From: Hoeflea sp.
GTDB lineage: Bacteria > Pseudomonadota > Alphaproteobacteria > Rhizobiales > Rhizobiaceae
Length of the DNA stretch: 64,000 bases
Reading direction: 5' to 3'
NCBI RefSeq assembly: GCF_002733955.1
Contig: NZ_NVXQ01000004.1
Location: forward strand, 205,968-269,967
A model generated the notes under the pieces. The model was not told the DNA's origin. It saw only the letters and a list, made by a program, of their open reading frames with translations, and did no database searches. The translations under genes were made by a program, and so were the position numbers. Below are positions 1-9,477 of the stretch, piece by piece (position 1 is the stretch's first letter; the number at the start of each line of letters is the position of its first letter).

Positions 1-312
1 GGTCTTGCCCGAGAGTGCCAGAAGCCGGCGCCGGGCTTCATCCATATCGGCAGGTTTGTGATAGATGGCCCCGTCAAGCGACAATGTCTGGTCGGAGCCG
101 ATGACGATCGCGCCGGGATTTCGCTCCGAGACGTCCTGCGCCTTGGCTTCGGCCAGAATGGTGGCGACATCTTCCGGGTTGAGGTCACCGAGCGCCGCTT
201 CCACAGCGCGTTCATCGATCTGTGCGGATTCGACGTCGAAGGTCAGACCGGCATTTTCGAGCAGGGCTTTTCTGAAAGGGCTTGCCGATGCAAGCACGAG
301 GGGCGATGTCAT
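1..312 (-). CDS. maf: Maf-family nucleotide pyrophosphatase (partial)
   Basis: The gene runs off the left edge, so only the first 104 residues, about half of a typical 190-200 aa Maf protein, are visible. The N-terminus has the family hallmark: [15 protein letters not shown] contains the S-x-S-x-R phosphate-binding loop. [11 protein letters not shown] follows around residues 69-79, with the Asp of the Maf active site. Maf proteins are cytosolic pyrophosphatases that hydrolyse non-canonical or modified nucleotides, such as m7GTP or dTTP/UTP depending on subgroup. The subgroup cannot be fixed from the fragment. It lies downstream of ppsR on the same strand, separated by 38 bp, as in other Rhizobiales origin regions, so co-transcription is likely. 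Confidence 0.9.
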   Translation of the reverse strand, partial: MTSPLVLASASPFRKALLENAGLTFDVESAQIDERAVEAALGDLNPEDVATILAEAKAQDVSERNPGAIVIGSDQTLSLDGAIYHKPADMDEARRRLLALSGKT

Positions 313-350
313 GGACGTCTCCTGATACGAGGCGGTCTGGTAGGTTGGGG

Positions 351-1172
351 TTAACGCCACTTCGGACGCAAGGCAAGAATGGCGGCGGCGGTCTCCTCGA
401 TCGAGCGCCTCGTGACATCGATCACCGGCCAGCCATTGCGTTCACACAGCGAGCGGGCATATTTGAGCTCTTCATTGATCAGCGCCCGGTCGGTGTAATG
501 CTCGCCCTGATATCCGGTGGTCGATCCCAGCACGCGGTTCTGCCGGACTTGGGATATGCGCTCAACAGAAGCGACAAGGCCGACAACAAGCGGTTTCTTG
601 GCCTTGAGCAAGCCGTCTGGCAGCGGCGCGCCATGAACAATCGGAATGTTGGCGGTCTTGATGCCGCGATTGGCCAGATAGATGCTGGTCGGGGTTTTCG
701 AGGTCCGGCTGATGCCGAGAATGACCAGATCGGCTTCGTCAAAATCCAGCGGCAATTGGCCGTCATCATGATCGAGGGTGAAATTGAGCGCGTCGATGCG
801 CTTGAAATATTCCTCGCCCATGGCGTGCTGGGCGCCGACACGGCGACGCGAAGGGGCGCCGAGATAGGACTGGAACACGTTGATGACCGGCTCGAGCACG
901 GACACGCTGGGCAGGCCCATGTCGCGGCATTTGAGTTCGATGATGGAGGCAAGTTCCGTATCAACGATGGTGTAGAGGACAATGCCCGGCGCGCCATCGA
1001 TGGCGTCAAGCACGGCAAACAGCTGCTTGCGGGTCCGGATCAGCGGATAGACATGCTCGAGCGCCTGTGCGCCCTGGAACTGGGCCGCAGCTGCGCGGCC
1101 CGCTGCCATCAGGGTCTCGCCGGTCGAATCGGAGATCAGATGCAGATGGAAATAGTTTTTGGTCTGCTCCAC
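351..1172 (-). CDS. ppsR: PEP synthetase / PPDK regulatory protein (DUF299 kinase-pyrophosphorylase)
   Basis: This 273-aa cytosolic protein is full length for the DUF299 family. These are bifunctional enzymes that inactivate pyruvate phosphate dikinase or PEP synthetase by ADP-dependent phosphorylation of a threonine, and reactivate it by Pi-dependent dephosphorylation. The start [20 protein letters not shown] is characteristic, and the P-loop-like motif [11 protein letters not shown] lies at residues 153-163. Its 5' end faces the putative chromosomal origin, with hemE divergent on the far side. In Caulobacter and rhizobia the origin is similarly flanked by hemE. Which dikinase it controls is not visible in this window. 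Confidence 0.93.
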   Translation of the reverse strand: MEQTKNYFHLHLISDSTGETLMAAGRAAAAQFQGAQALEHVYPLIRTRKQLFAVLDAIDGAPGIVLYTIVDTELASIIELKCRDMGLPSVSVLEPVINVFQSYLGAPSRRRVGAQHAMGEEYFKRIDALNFTLDHDDGQLPLDFDEADLVILGISRTSKTPTSIYLANRGIKTANIPIVHGAPLPDGLLKAKKPLVVGLVASVERISQVRQNRVLGSTTGYQGEHYTDRALINEELKYARSLCERNGWPVIDVTRRSIEETAAAILALRPKWR

Positions 1173-1257
1173 AGGATTCTCCGGGGGCTGTTGATAAGGC
1201 GGGACAAGATTGAAGTAGCGAGCCCGGCCTCACGATTGCAAGGGATAACCCACCGGG

Positions 1258-1266
1258 TTTTCCACA
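1258..1266 (+). promoter_or_regulatory. DnaA box, one mismatch
   Basis: TTTTCCACA differs at one base from the DnaA consensus TTATCCACA. It sits in the left half of the hemE-ppsR intergenic region, about 190 bp from the tandem boxes, so it could be part of the same origin array. Confidence 0.55.
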
Positions 1267-1453
1267 ATGGCTGTTTTGGGGAAGGAATACGGGACTGATT
1301 CCGGAAGAGATTGGAAAAACTGAGTGCGAAATTCGAGAGGTGATTTTACATGTTCCAGTAGATTGCTGGAATCGTGTGACAATTTGAAGCCCAGCCTCCT
1401 CCGGTGGCAATTGAGATTGGCCTTGCGTGGCATCCCCCGCTATATGAGCAAGC

Positions 1454-1462
1454 TGTGGATGA
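1454..1462 (-). promoter_or_regulatory. DnaA box, one mismatch
   Basis: TGTGGATGA reads TCATCCACA on the minus strand, one mismatch from TTATCCACA. It is 2 bp from the perfect box at 1465, giving a tandem pair about one helical turn apart on the same face and in the same orientation. Confidence 0.6.
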
Positions 1463-1464
1463 CG

Positions 1465-1473
1465 TGTGGATAA
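1465..1473 (-). promoter_or_regulatory. DnaA box, perfect consensus
   Basis: TGTGGATAA is the exact reverse complement of TTATCCACA. It stands about 75 bp upstream of the hemE start codon and beside the AT-rich stretch, the arrangement expected for initiator binding next to an unwinding element. Confidence 0.7.
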
Positions 1474-1510
1474 ATTCCAATCCCCGGAAAACACAGAGTC
1501 ATAGAATCAG

Positions 1511-1530
1511 AATCCTTTTCAATAAGGATT
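1511..1530. repeat. Inverted repeat in the AT-rich segment before hemE
   Basis: Arms AATCCTT and AAGGATT flank a 6-base loop. The element ends 18 bases before the hemE ATG and lies in the most AT-rich part of the region. It may belong to the origin unwinding element, a protein-binding site or the hemE leader; the sequence alone does not decide. Confidence 0.45.
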
Positions 1531-1548
1531 TATTTAAGGAAGTGGTGG

Positions 1549-2589
1549 ATGACGAAAACCGGTGATCGCAAGGTGATGAAGGTGTTGGCCGGTGAAACCG
1601 TCTTCCCTCCTCCGATATGGCTGATGCGGCAGGCAGGGAGATATCTGCCGGAATATCGTGCCACACGGAAAACCGCCAAGGGGTTTCTTGATCTCTGCTA
1701 CACGCCGGACCTGGCAGTCGAGGTGACGTTGCAGCCAATCCGTCGATTTGGCTTTGATGCAGCGATCCTGTTTTCAGATATTCTCGTGATCCCTGATGCG
1801 CTTGACCGGAATGTGCGCTTTGTCGAGGGCACCGGACCCCTGATGGATCCGATTTCTCCCGATGCGATTGCAGCACTTGATGCGTCAAACCTGCACACGC
1901 ACCTCGCTCCGGTCTATGAGACGGTGCGGCGGCTACGGGCGGAGCTGCCGGCCGAGACAACGCTGCTGGGCTTCTGTGGCGCTCCCTGGACGGTTGCGAC
2001 CTACATGATCGCTGGCCGCGGTACGCCTGACCAGGCGCCTGCCCGGCTGTTTGCGATGCAGCACCCTGAAGAATTCATGACGCTGTTGACGCTGCTGGCG
2101 GATCTCTCGGCCGATTACCTGATAGCCCAGATCGATGCTGGAGCTGACGCGGTGCAGATCTTTGATTCCTGGGCGGGTGTTCTCTCGGAACGGGATTTTG
2201 CCCGGTATTCGATTGCGCCGGTAAAACACATGGTCGACCGGATTCGCAAGGAACGGCCGGGCGTTCCGGTGATCGGGTTTGCCAAGGGCGCGGGTGCATT
2301 GCTGGAAAATTATCGGGCTGCGACCGGCATTGACTGCGTTGGACTTGACTGGACGGTACCTTCCGGGCTGGCGCGTCAGATCCAGGCGCAGGGAGCAGTG
2401 CAGGGAAATCTCGATCCGCTTCGGATGGTGGCCGGCGGCACAGCACTCGATGAAGGCATCGACGAAGTGCTGGAAACGCTCGGCAATGGGCCGCTGATCT
2501 TCAATCTCGGCCACGGCATCACGCCGCAGGCCGATCCGGAAAATGTCACGCGGCTGATCGAGCGTGTCCGGGGAGCGAGCCGGACGTGA
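1549..2589 (+). CDS. hemE: Uroporphyrinogen decarboxylase
   Basis: HemE converts uroporphyrinogen III to coproporphyrinogen III by four decarboxylations in cytosolic haem biosynthesis. The 346-aa product has family-typical length. The N-terminal signature [12 protein letters not shown] at about residues 26-37 contains the substrate-binding Arg residues, and GFCGAPWT at about 142 is the second signature. The ATG follows an AAGGAAG ribosome binding site. The stop codon overlaps the GTG start of hemJ by 4 bases (GTGA), so the two haem enzymes are translationally coupled. The gene lies directly beside the putative origin, as in other Rhizobiales. Confidence 0.97.
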   Translation: MTKTGDRKVMKVLAGETVFPPPIWLMRQAGRYLPEYRATRKTAKGFLDLCYTPDLAVEVTLQPIRRFGFDAAILFSDILVIPDALDRNVRFVEGTGPLMDPISPDAIAALDASNLHTHLAPVYETVRRLRAELPAETTLLGFCGAPWTVATYMIAGRGTPDQAPARLFAMQHPEEFMTLLTLLADLSADYLIAQIDAGADAVQIFDSWAGVLSERDFARYSIAPVKHMVDRIRKERPGVPVIGFAKGAGALLENYRAATGIDCVGLDWTVPSGLARQIQAQGAVQGNLDPLRMVAGGTALDEGIDEVLETLGNGPLIFNLGHGITPQADPENVTRLIERVRGASRT

Positions 2590-3131
2590 CCACGGAGCGC
2601 GCAACCAGTCGGCAGGAAGGCCGCAAGGCCGGGATCAAGGCCTATACGAGCATTGCTGTGGTTGTCGTGCTGGCTGTTGCTGCCTGGTGGTTCGAGCCGG
2701 ACTGGCTCTATGGCTGGCTCAAGGTGCTGCACATCGTGGCGGTGATCTCCTGGATGGTGGGGTTGTTTTATCTGCCGCGTTTGTTCGTCTATCACGCCGA
2801 TGCCGAGGCTACGGGTGAGCCTGCCGCAACCTTCGTGGTGATGGAGCAGCGTCTGGTCAAGGTGATCATGAACCCGGCGATGATGGTGTCGTGGGTGGTT
2901 GGTCTCTGGCTGGCCTGGAGCGGGTTCGCGTTTTTCGGCGTCTGGCTCTGGATCAAGATCGCGGCCGTGATCGGCCTGACCGTGTTTCACGTCTTCCTGA
3001 GCCGCTCCGCGCGCAAGTTTGCCGCCGGCAGGAACTCGATGACAGCACGGCAGTGGCGGATGGCGAACGAGATCCCGACGGTGCTGATGATCCTGGCAGT
3101 GATCATGGTGATCATCAAACCCTTCGCCTGA
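2586..3131 (+). CDS. hemJ: Protoporphyrinogen IX oxidase, HemJ type
   Basis: This 181-aa membrane protein belongs to the HemJ family (UPF0093), which oxidises protoporphyrinogen IX to protoporphyrin IX in bacteria lacking HemG or HemY. The typical segment [20 protein letters not shown] is followed by RLFVYH. This covers the conserved His residues and one of about four membrane helices; further helices lie near residues 15-35, 95-125 and 155-178. Translation starts at GTG, overlapping the hemE stop, which links it to the same operon and pathway. Confidence 0.92.
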   Translation: MTTERATSRQEGRKAGIKAYTSIAVVVVLAVAAWWFEPDWLYGWLKVLHIVAVISWMVGLFYLPRLFVYHADAEATGEPAATFVVMEQRLVKVIMNPAMMVSWVVGLWLAWSGFAFFGVWLWIKIAAVIGLTVFHVFLSRSARKFAAGRNSMTARQWRMANEIPTVLMILAVIMVIIKPFA

Positions 3132-3195
3132 TCCGGCACAAGGGGTACGTATCAAGGCGCGCAAGCTCCAGAATCTGCGTCTTCGGGGCTTGCGA

Positions 3196-3211
3196 CGTTT
3201 CACGTGAATCG
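3196..3211. promoter_or_regulatory. parS: Degenerate parS-like palindrome upstream of rho
   Basis: CGTTTCACGTGAATCG matches 13 of 16 positions of the parS consensus TGTTTCACGTGAAACA and keeps the central TTTCACGTGAA core. It lies in the 199-bp gap between hemJ and rho, 5.3 kb from parA. The deviations at positions 1, 14 and 16 suggest a weaker ParB site. Confidence 0.6.
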
Positions 3212-3330
3212 CTATCTAGCGGAGAACGTCTCCTATGGCGGGCGCCAGTATCTCTCTGGCCGGCTTCTCAAAGCCGGATCGCACATGCCCACCGCTTCCC
3301 ATATCTACAAATAAAGAATTTGGATTTCCC

Positions 3331-4596
<1,266 letters not shown>

Positions 4597-4639
4597 CAAG
4601 TCGCGCAAAACTCCGATTCGATTCGAAGCCGGTACAAAT

Positions 4640-5965
4640 ATGCGGGATACCATTTTCGCCCTCTCCTCGGGCGCGCCACCTGCGGGTGTGGCCGTTATCC
4701 GGATATCGGGACCGGGGGTTCGATTCGGACTCGAAACAGTTTCAGGATCGGTTCCTCCACCAAGGCAAGCAGTCCTTTCGCGACTTCATGACGCGCAGGG
4801 AATGGAACTTGATCATGGATTGGTCCTGTTTTTCCCTGGCCCGAAATCGTTTACCGGAGAGGATGTCGCCGAGCTGCAGATTCATGGCGGCCGCGCATCG
4901 GTGTCCGCGGTGATCGACTGTCTTTCCCGACTGCCCGGCTATCGGCTGGCGGAACCCGGCGAGTATACCAAGCGGGCGTTTGAGAATGGGCGCATGGACC
5001 TCACCGCTGTCGAAGGCCTGTCCGATCTGATACGGGCCGCGACAGAGGCACAGCGGCGCCAGGCTCTGGGCCAGACAGACGGCAGACTTCGGGATATTTA
5101 TGAGGACTGGGCACGGCGTATCACCCACGCACGGGCGATGGTGGAAGCGGAGCTCGACTTTTCTGATGAAGAGGACATCCCGGGCTCAGTAACAGACCGT
5201 ATTTGGCCGGCCATGGAGCAACTCCGGTCTGAACTCTCGGACCACCTGTTGCTGGCAAGAAACGGTGAAATTGTCCGCGATGGATTTCGAGTTGCCCTGA
5301 TCGGCGCGCCGAATGCCGGCAAGTCCTCTCTGCTGAATGCGTTGGCGCAGCGGGATGTTGCGATTGTCTCCGATGTACCCGGAACCACCAGAGACATTGT
5401 TGAAGTGCGTCTGGATATTGGCGGGCACCTTGTTTTGCTGCAGGATACGGCGGGATTGCGAGACTCCGATGACGATTTGGAGCAAGAAGGCATTCGCCGA
5501 AGCAAGGATGCGGCTTTGAATGCTGACCTGGTGCTGGAACTTCGTGATTCGCGGATGCTGGCCGAAGGCCGATTTGCAACATCGTTGATCGACACGGAAT
5601 CGCTCATTGTCTGGACGAAATCGGATTTGCTGAACGATTCGACTTTTCACACAACGGATGGGGAAATACCGGTATCCAGCAAGACCGGCGCTGGTCTTGA
5701 TCATCTTCTGAACAGGATTGGGCTATATGTATCGGAGCTCCAGCCTGGTAGCGGGGATGTCCTTCCGACCCGGACGCGTCATGTCCAATATTTGCGTGAA
5801 AGTCTCGAAGAGCTAGAGACTGCCATTTCCAGCACCATGCTTCCGATCGAACTGCGATCTGAGTATTTACGCAATGCAGCTGTTGCGCTTGGCAAAATTA
5901 CCGGGCGCGTTGATGTGGAAGATCTACTGGGCGTGATTTTCTCAGAGTTCTGTGTCGGGAAATGA
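4640..5965 (+). CDS. mnmE: tRNA uridine-5-carboxymethylaminomethyl modification GTPase MnmE
   Basis: MnmE works with MnmG to install the cmnm5 group on wobble uridine 34 of certain tRNAs. The 441-aa product has the N-terminal tetrahydrofolate-binding domain (MRDTIFALSSGAPPAGVAVI), and a G domain inserted in the helical domain with GAPNAGKSS near residue 222, DTAGLRD and a WTKSDL G4 motif near 324. It ends in CVGK, the C-terminal motif with the essential Cys. Its TGA stop forms the first bases of a parS palindrome. mnmG lies 160 bp downstream, so the modification pair stays together with parS sites between them. Confidence 0.96.
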   Translation: MRDTIFALSSGAPPAGVAVIRISGPGVRFGLETVSGSVPPPRQAVLSRLHDAQGMELDHGLVLFFPGPKSFTGEDVAELQIHGGRASVSAVIDCLSRLPGYRLAEPGEYTKRAFENGRMDLTAVEGLSDLIRAATEAQRRQALGQTDGRLRDIYEDWARRITHARAMVEAELDFSDEEDIPGSVTDRIWPAMEQLRSELSDHLLLARNGEIVRDGFRVALIGAPNAGKSSLLNALAQRDVAIVSDVPGTTRDIVEVRLDIGGHLVLLQDTAGLRDSDDDLEQEGIRRSKDAALNADLVLELRDSRMLAEGRFATSLIDTESLIVWTKSDLLNDSTFHTTDGEIPVSSKTGAGLDHLLNRIGLYVSELQPGSGDVLPTRTRHVQYLRESLEELETAISSTMLPIELRSEYLRNAAVALGKITGRVDVEDLLGVIFSEFCVGK

Positions 5966-5978
5966 TTCACGTGAAACA
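5963..5978. promoter_or_regulatory. parS: parS site 1 (overlaps mnmE stop)
   Basis: TGATTCACGTGAAACA matches 15 of 16 consensus bases. The first three bases are the mnmE stop codon. It is the first of three closely spaced ParB-binding palindromes in the mnmE-mnmG gap, about 2.7 kb upstream of parA. Confidence 0.9.
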
Positions 5979-6000
5979 ATCTGGTAAGAAGATTGCTGAG

Positions 6001-6016
6001 TGATTCACGTGAAACA
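6001..6016. promoter_or_regulatory. parS: parS site 2
   Basis: TGATTCACGTGAAACA is identical to site 1, with the same single deviation at position 3. Site 1 begins 38 bp upstream. Confidence 0.9.
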
Positions 6017-6056
6017 TCCGGTAGGACAAATTTACATTGAAGAATGGCGTGGCTGA

Positions 6057-6072
6057 CGTTTCACGTGAAACA
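6057..6072. promoter_or_regulatory. parS: parS site 3
   Basis: CGTTTCACGTGAAACA matches 15 of 16 consensus bases, with only the outermost base deviating. It begins 56 bp after site 2 and ends about 54 bp before the mnmG start codon. Confidence 0.9.
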
Positions 6073-6125
6073 ATGGCCTTGACTCGCCTCAAAGCATGGC
6101 GAAGAAGTCTGTCTCGCGGAGATGA

Positions 6126-8006
6126 ATGATGAAATACGATGTGGTTGTAATCGGTGGGGGACATGCCGGCAGTGAAGCCGCAGCAGCCTCTGCACGAATT
6201 GGCGTACGGACTGCGCTCGTGACCCACAAGTTCGAGACCATTGGCACCATGTCCTGCAATCCCGCAATTGGAGGCTTGGGCAAAGGCCATCTGGTGCGCG
6301 AAATAGATTCCATGGATGGGTTGATGGGCCGGGCAGCCGATCAATCCGGCATTCAATTCCGCATGCTCAATCGTCGCAAAGGTCCGGCCGTATGGGGGCC
6401 AAGGACCCAAGCGGACCGCAAGCTTTACAAGCAGGCCATCCAGAGCTTCCTCAAGGCAATCCCCAATCTGGATATCATTGAAGCAGAAGCAGATGATCTG
6501 ACGCTTGCGGGCGATCTACTGACCGGTGTCCTGCTGAAAGATGGTCGGCTGGTAGAGACCTCTGCAGTGGTCTTGACTACGGGGACCTTTTTGCGGGGCC
6601 TCATTCATATTGGCGATCGGAAGATCCCGGCTGGACGGATGAACGAAGAGCCTTCATTGGGTCTGTCCGCAACGCTTGAGCGCGCCGGGTTTCAGCTCGG
6701 ACGTCTGAAGACCGGTACTCCTGCGCGGCTCGATGGCGACACCATCAACTGGGATCTGGTCGAGTGGCAAGAAGCTGATGCCGAGCCCATCCCTTTCTCG
6801 TTCATGACGGACAAGATCAAGGTTCGACAGATCCGCTGTGGAATCACCAGAACCACGGAACGTACGCACCAGATCATCCAGGACAATATCCATCAATCAG
6901 CGATGTATTCTGGTCAGATTGAAGGTGTCGGTCCCCGCTATTGCCCTTCCATTGAAGACAAGATTGTGCGTTTCGGAGAACGGGACGGGCACCAGATCTT
7001 TCTCGAACCCGAGGGCCTCGATGATTCGACGGTCTATCCGAATGGAATTTCGACATCGCTGCCGGAAGACGTTCAGGATGCGTTTTTACGCACCATTCCA
7101 GGTCTCGAAAACGTCCGCATTATCCAACCTGGTTACGCGATTGAATATGATCACGTTGATCCTCGTGAATTGCGGCAGACGCTGGAAACGCGCCGTATCG
7201 GAGGCCTCTACCTGGCTGGTCAGATCAATGGCACGACAGGCTACGAAGAAGCCGGAGCCCAGGGGCTTGTTGCGGGGCTGAATGCGGCGTTGATGGTTCA
7301 GGGCAAGGATGCATGCGTCTTCAGTCGTACCGATTCCTATATCGGGGTCATGGTGGATGATCTGACCACCAAGGGGATCAGCGAGCCGTACCGGATGTTT
7401 ACGTCCAGGGCGGAGTATCGGTTGTCACTCCGCGCGGATAACGCGGAACTGCGCCTGACGCCGAAAGCTATCGCGCTGGGTTGTGTTTCAAAAGAACGCC
7501 AGTCGGCGTTTGAGAGCTATTTCGATTCGTTGACGAAATGTTTGGCCGATCTGTCTGAGCGTAGCCTGACACCGAGTGAAGCGTTGAAGCATGGTCTGGA
7601 CCTGAACAAGGATGGCATCCGCCGGTCAGCATTTCAGTTGCTGTCCTATCCCGATATTGATGTGGATCGTATTCTCGCGATCTGGCCGGAACTCGGTCGT
7701 CATGGCCGGAAGGTCCTGGACGCCGCCGCGGTGGATGCTGTCTACGCGGTATATCTTGATCGCCAGAAACAGGAGATCGAGCAGCGGCAGCGTGAGGAGA
7801 ACCGAAAGATTCCAGAGGACTTCGATTATTCCAGGCTTGCCGGGCTGTCCCATGAGTTGAAATCGAAACTTGAGAAAGTTCGGCCGCCGTCGGTGGGTCA
7901 TGCAGAGCGTATCGAAGGCATGACTCCGGCCGCGATCGCCCTGCTGCTTGCGCATCTGCGCAAGTCCTCAACTGGTTACTCCAATGACAGCGTATCGGTG
8001 GTTTGA
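6126..8006 (+). CDS. mnmG: tRNA uridine-5-carboxymethylaminomethyl modification enzyme MnmG (GidA)
   Basis: MnmG is the FAD- and NADH-dependent partner of MnmE in wobble uridine modification. The 626-aa protein starts [20 protein letters not shown], which contains the Rossmann dinucleotide motif. It also has [18 protein letters not shown], the site of the catalytic Cys, near residues 40-60, GTFLRG near 155, and the C-terminal helical MnmE-binding and tRNA-binding region. Tandem ATG codons at 6126 and 6129 are both possible; the SD-like GGAGATGA lies just upstream. The 3' end overlaps the proposed rsmG start by 23 bp. Confidence 0.97.
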   Translation: MMKYDVVVIGGGHAGSEAAAASARIGVRTALVTHKFETIGTMSCNPAIGGLGKGHLVREIDSMDGLMGRAADQSGIQFRMLNRRKGPAVWGPRTQADRKLYKQAIQSFLKAIPNLDIIEAEADDLTLAGDLLTGVLLKDGRLVETSAVVLTTGTFLRGLIHIGDRKIPAGRMNEEPSLGLSATLERAGFQLGRLKTGTPARLDGDTINWDLVEWQEADAEPIPFSFMTDKIKVRQIRCGITRTTERTHQIIQDNIHQSAMYSGQIEGVGPRYCPSIEDKIVRFGERDGHQIFLEPEGLDDSTVYPNGISTSLPEDVQDAFLRTIPGLENVRIIQPGYAIEYDHVDPRELRQTLETRRIGGLYLAGQINGTTGYEEAGAQGLVAGLNAALMVQGKDACVFSRTDSYIGVMVDDLTTKGISEPYRMFTSRAEYRLSLRADNAELRLTPKAIALGCVSKERQSAFESYFDSLTKCLADLSERSLTPSEALKHGLDLNKDGIRRSAFQLLSYPDIDVDRILAIWPELGRHGRKVLDAAAVDAVYAVYLDRQKQEIEQRQREENRKIPEDFDYSRLAGLSHELKSKLEKVRPPSVGHAERIEGMTPAAIALLLAHLRKSSTGYSNDSVSVV

Positions 8007-8643
8007 CGTGACCGGTGCAAGCGGTTTTTTCCCAGACAGCAAGTTTGTTTCACGTGAAACATGGGACAAGCTGCGGATCTACAGCGACCTGGTGCGCAAA
8101 TGGCAGGCTTCGATCAATCTGATTTCGCCGAAGACGCTTCCGGAGCTTTGGGAACGGCATGTTCTTGACAGTCTGCAACTTTTCCGTCTGCAGCCAACAC
8201 CGCTGACATGGGTGGACATGGGCAGCGGCGCCGGTTTTCCGGGCCTGGTGACCGGCATTTGCCTTGCCGAAACAGGTCAGGGCTGGGTGCATCTGGTGGA
8301 AAGCAACAACAAGAAGGCGGCGTTTCTGCGCCAGGTCATACTTGAAACCGGCGCGCGAGCCAGTGTTCATCCGATGCGAATCGAGGCTGCCGCGGAAAAA
8401 CTGGACAGTCTGAATGCGATCTCCGCCCGGGCGCTGGCGTCCCTGCCGGATCTGCTGGATTACAGCTCCCTGTTTCTGGAAAAAAACCCGTCGCTTCAAA
8501 TCTGGCTCCACAAAGGCTTGGATTACCGGGAAGAAGTGCGATCAGCGCGTGACCTTTGGGGTTTCGATCTGGTAGAACATCAAAGTCTGGCGCAGGATGG
8601 ATCGGCAATCCTGGAGATCAGCAATCTTTCCAAGCGAAACTAA
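7984..8643 (+). CDS. rsmG: 16S rRNA (guanine-527 N7)-methyltransferase RsmG (GidB)
   Basis: RsmG methylates G527 of 16S rRNA in the cytosol using S-adenosylmethionine. Family motifs are [15 protein letters not shown] and the AdoMet loop GSGAGFPG at about residues 80-87. The start is uncertain: ATG 7984 (219 aa) overlaps mnmG, GTG 8008 lies just after the mnmG stop, and the frame is open back to 7948. None has a strong SD, as expected for coupling to mnmG. Residues VSRET near the N-terminus are encoded by a perfect parS palindrome at 8046-8061. Confidence 0.92.
   Translation: MTAYRWFDVTGASGFFPDSKFVSRETWDKLRIYSDLVRKWQASINLISPKTLPELWERHVLDSLQLFRLQPTPLTWVDMGSGAGFPGLVTGICLAETGQGWVHLVESNNKKAAFLRQVILETGARASVHPMRIEAAAEKLDSLNAISARALASLPDLLDYSSLFLEKNPSLQIWLHKGLDYREEVRSARDLWGFDLVEHQSLAQDGSAILEISNLSKRN
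8046..8061. promoter_or_regulatory. parS: parS site 4, perfect, inside rsmG
   Basis: TGTTTCACGTGAAACA matches all 16 consensus bases. It lies within the rsmG reading frame, where the codons GTT TCA CGT GAA ACA give Val-Ser-Arg-Glu-Thr. It is about 600 bp upstream of parA and is the strongest ParB site in the window. Confidence 0.95.
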
Positions 8644-8660
8644 GCCGCGGACCCTTTTCG

Positions 8661-9455
8661 ATGCACCATTCGAAGAACCGGATCATCACCATCGCCAACC
8701 AGAAAGGCGGCGTGGGCAAGACCACCACCGCCATCAACCTTGCAACTGCCCTGGCGGCGATTGGCGAGGAAGTGTTGATCGTTGACATCGACCCGCAGGG
8801 CAATGCCAGCACCGGGCTGGGCATTGACCGCAAGGATCGCGGCGTGTCGGCCTATGATCTGCTGACGCAGAACGCGACGGTGTCAGAGACCGTGATGCAG
8901 ACGGCTGTGCCGCATCTCAGCATCATTCCATCGACGATGGATCTGCTCGGCGTCGAGATGGAAATTTCCGGCTTGCCGGACCGGGTCTACAAGCTCAAGA
9001 AGGCGCTGCAGGCCGAAGATGCCAAGCATTATGACTATGTGCTGATTGACTGTCCGCCGTCGCTCAACCTTTTGACCATGAACGCAATGGCCGCCGCGCA
9101 TTCGATTCTCGTGCCGCTGCAATGCGAGTTCTTTGCGCTCGAGGGTCTGAGCCAGCTGCTGGAAACGGTTGGCCAGGTGCGTGATTCGCTAAACCCGACG
9201 CTCGACATTCAAGGCATCGTGATGACGATGTATGATGCGCGCAACAATCTTGCGCTTCAGGTGGTCGAGGATGTCCGCTCTCATCTGGGCGACAAGGTTT
9301 ACAGGACTCTCATTCCGCGCAATGTCAGGGTTTCCGAGGCACCTTCCTACGGAAAGCCGGCGATCCTGTATGATCTGAAATGCGCCGGCAGCCAGGCCTA
9401 TCTGCAGCTGGCATCCGAGGTTATTCAACGCGAACGCAATCGTAAGGCGGCCTGA
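8661..9455 (+). CDS. parA: Chromosome partitioning ATPase ParA (Soj)
   Basis: ParA is a DNA-binding ATPase that forms a nucleoid gradient and moves ParB-parS complexes to segregate the origin. The ATG at 8661 is chosen because MHHSKNRIITIANQKGGVGK places the deviant Walker A motif KGGVGKTT at about residues 15-22, as in chromosomal ParA. This gives 264 aa, the usual size. DIDPQGN (Walker A') and DCPPSLNLLT (Walker B) follow. It begins 17 bp after rsmG and is followed 22 bp later by parB. Upstream in-frame starts lie inside rsmG and lack an SD. Confidence 0.97.
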   Translation: MHHSKNRIITIANQKGGVGKTTTAINLATALAAIGEEVLIVDIDPQGNASTGLGIDRKDRGVSAYDLLTQNATVSETVMQTAVPHLSIIPSTMDLLGVEMEISGLPDRVYKLKKALQAEDAKHYDYVLIDCPPSLNLLTMNAMAAAHSILVPLQCEFFALEGLSQLLETVGQVRDSLNPTLDIQGIVMTMYDARNNLALQVVEDVRSHLGDKVYRTLIPRNVRVSEAPSYGKPAILYDLKCAGSQAYLQLASEVIQRERNRKAA

Positions 9456-9477
9456 CCCGAAAGGGCGAGCGGCGAAG

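Larger units (their letters stand above)
1173..1548. other. oriC: Putative chromosomal replication origin (oriC) between ppsR and hemE
   Basis: This 376-bp gene-free stretch separates divergent ppsR and hemE, the position of the chromosome origin in Caulobacter and rhizobia. It holds a perfect DnaA box (1465-1473), two one-mismatch boxes (1258-1266 and 1454-1462), and weaker TTATCC-containing motifs near 1239-1247. An inverted repeat lies at 1353-1371 (TTCCAG/CTGGAA). An AT-rich stretch with a second inverted repeat lies at about 1505-1540, suitable as an unwinding element. The ppsR and hemE promoters must also lie here. Calling it oriC is an inference from context and motifs. Confidence 0.75.

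Noticed and set aside
282..1298. 338-codon plus-strand frame over maf and ppsR
   Set aside because: It is antisense to two recognised genes and extends into the origin region without an SD.
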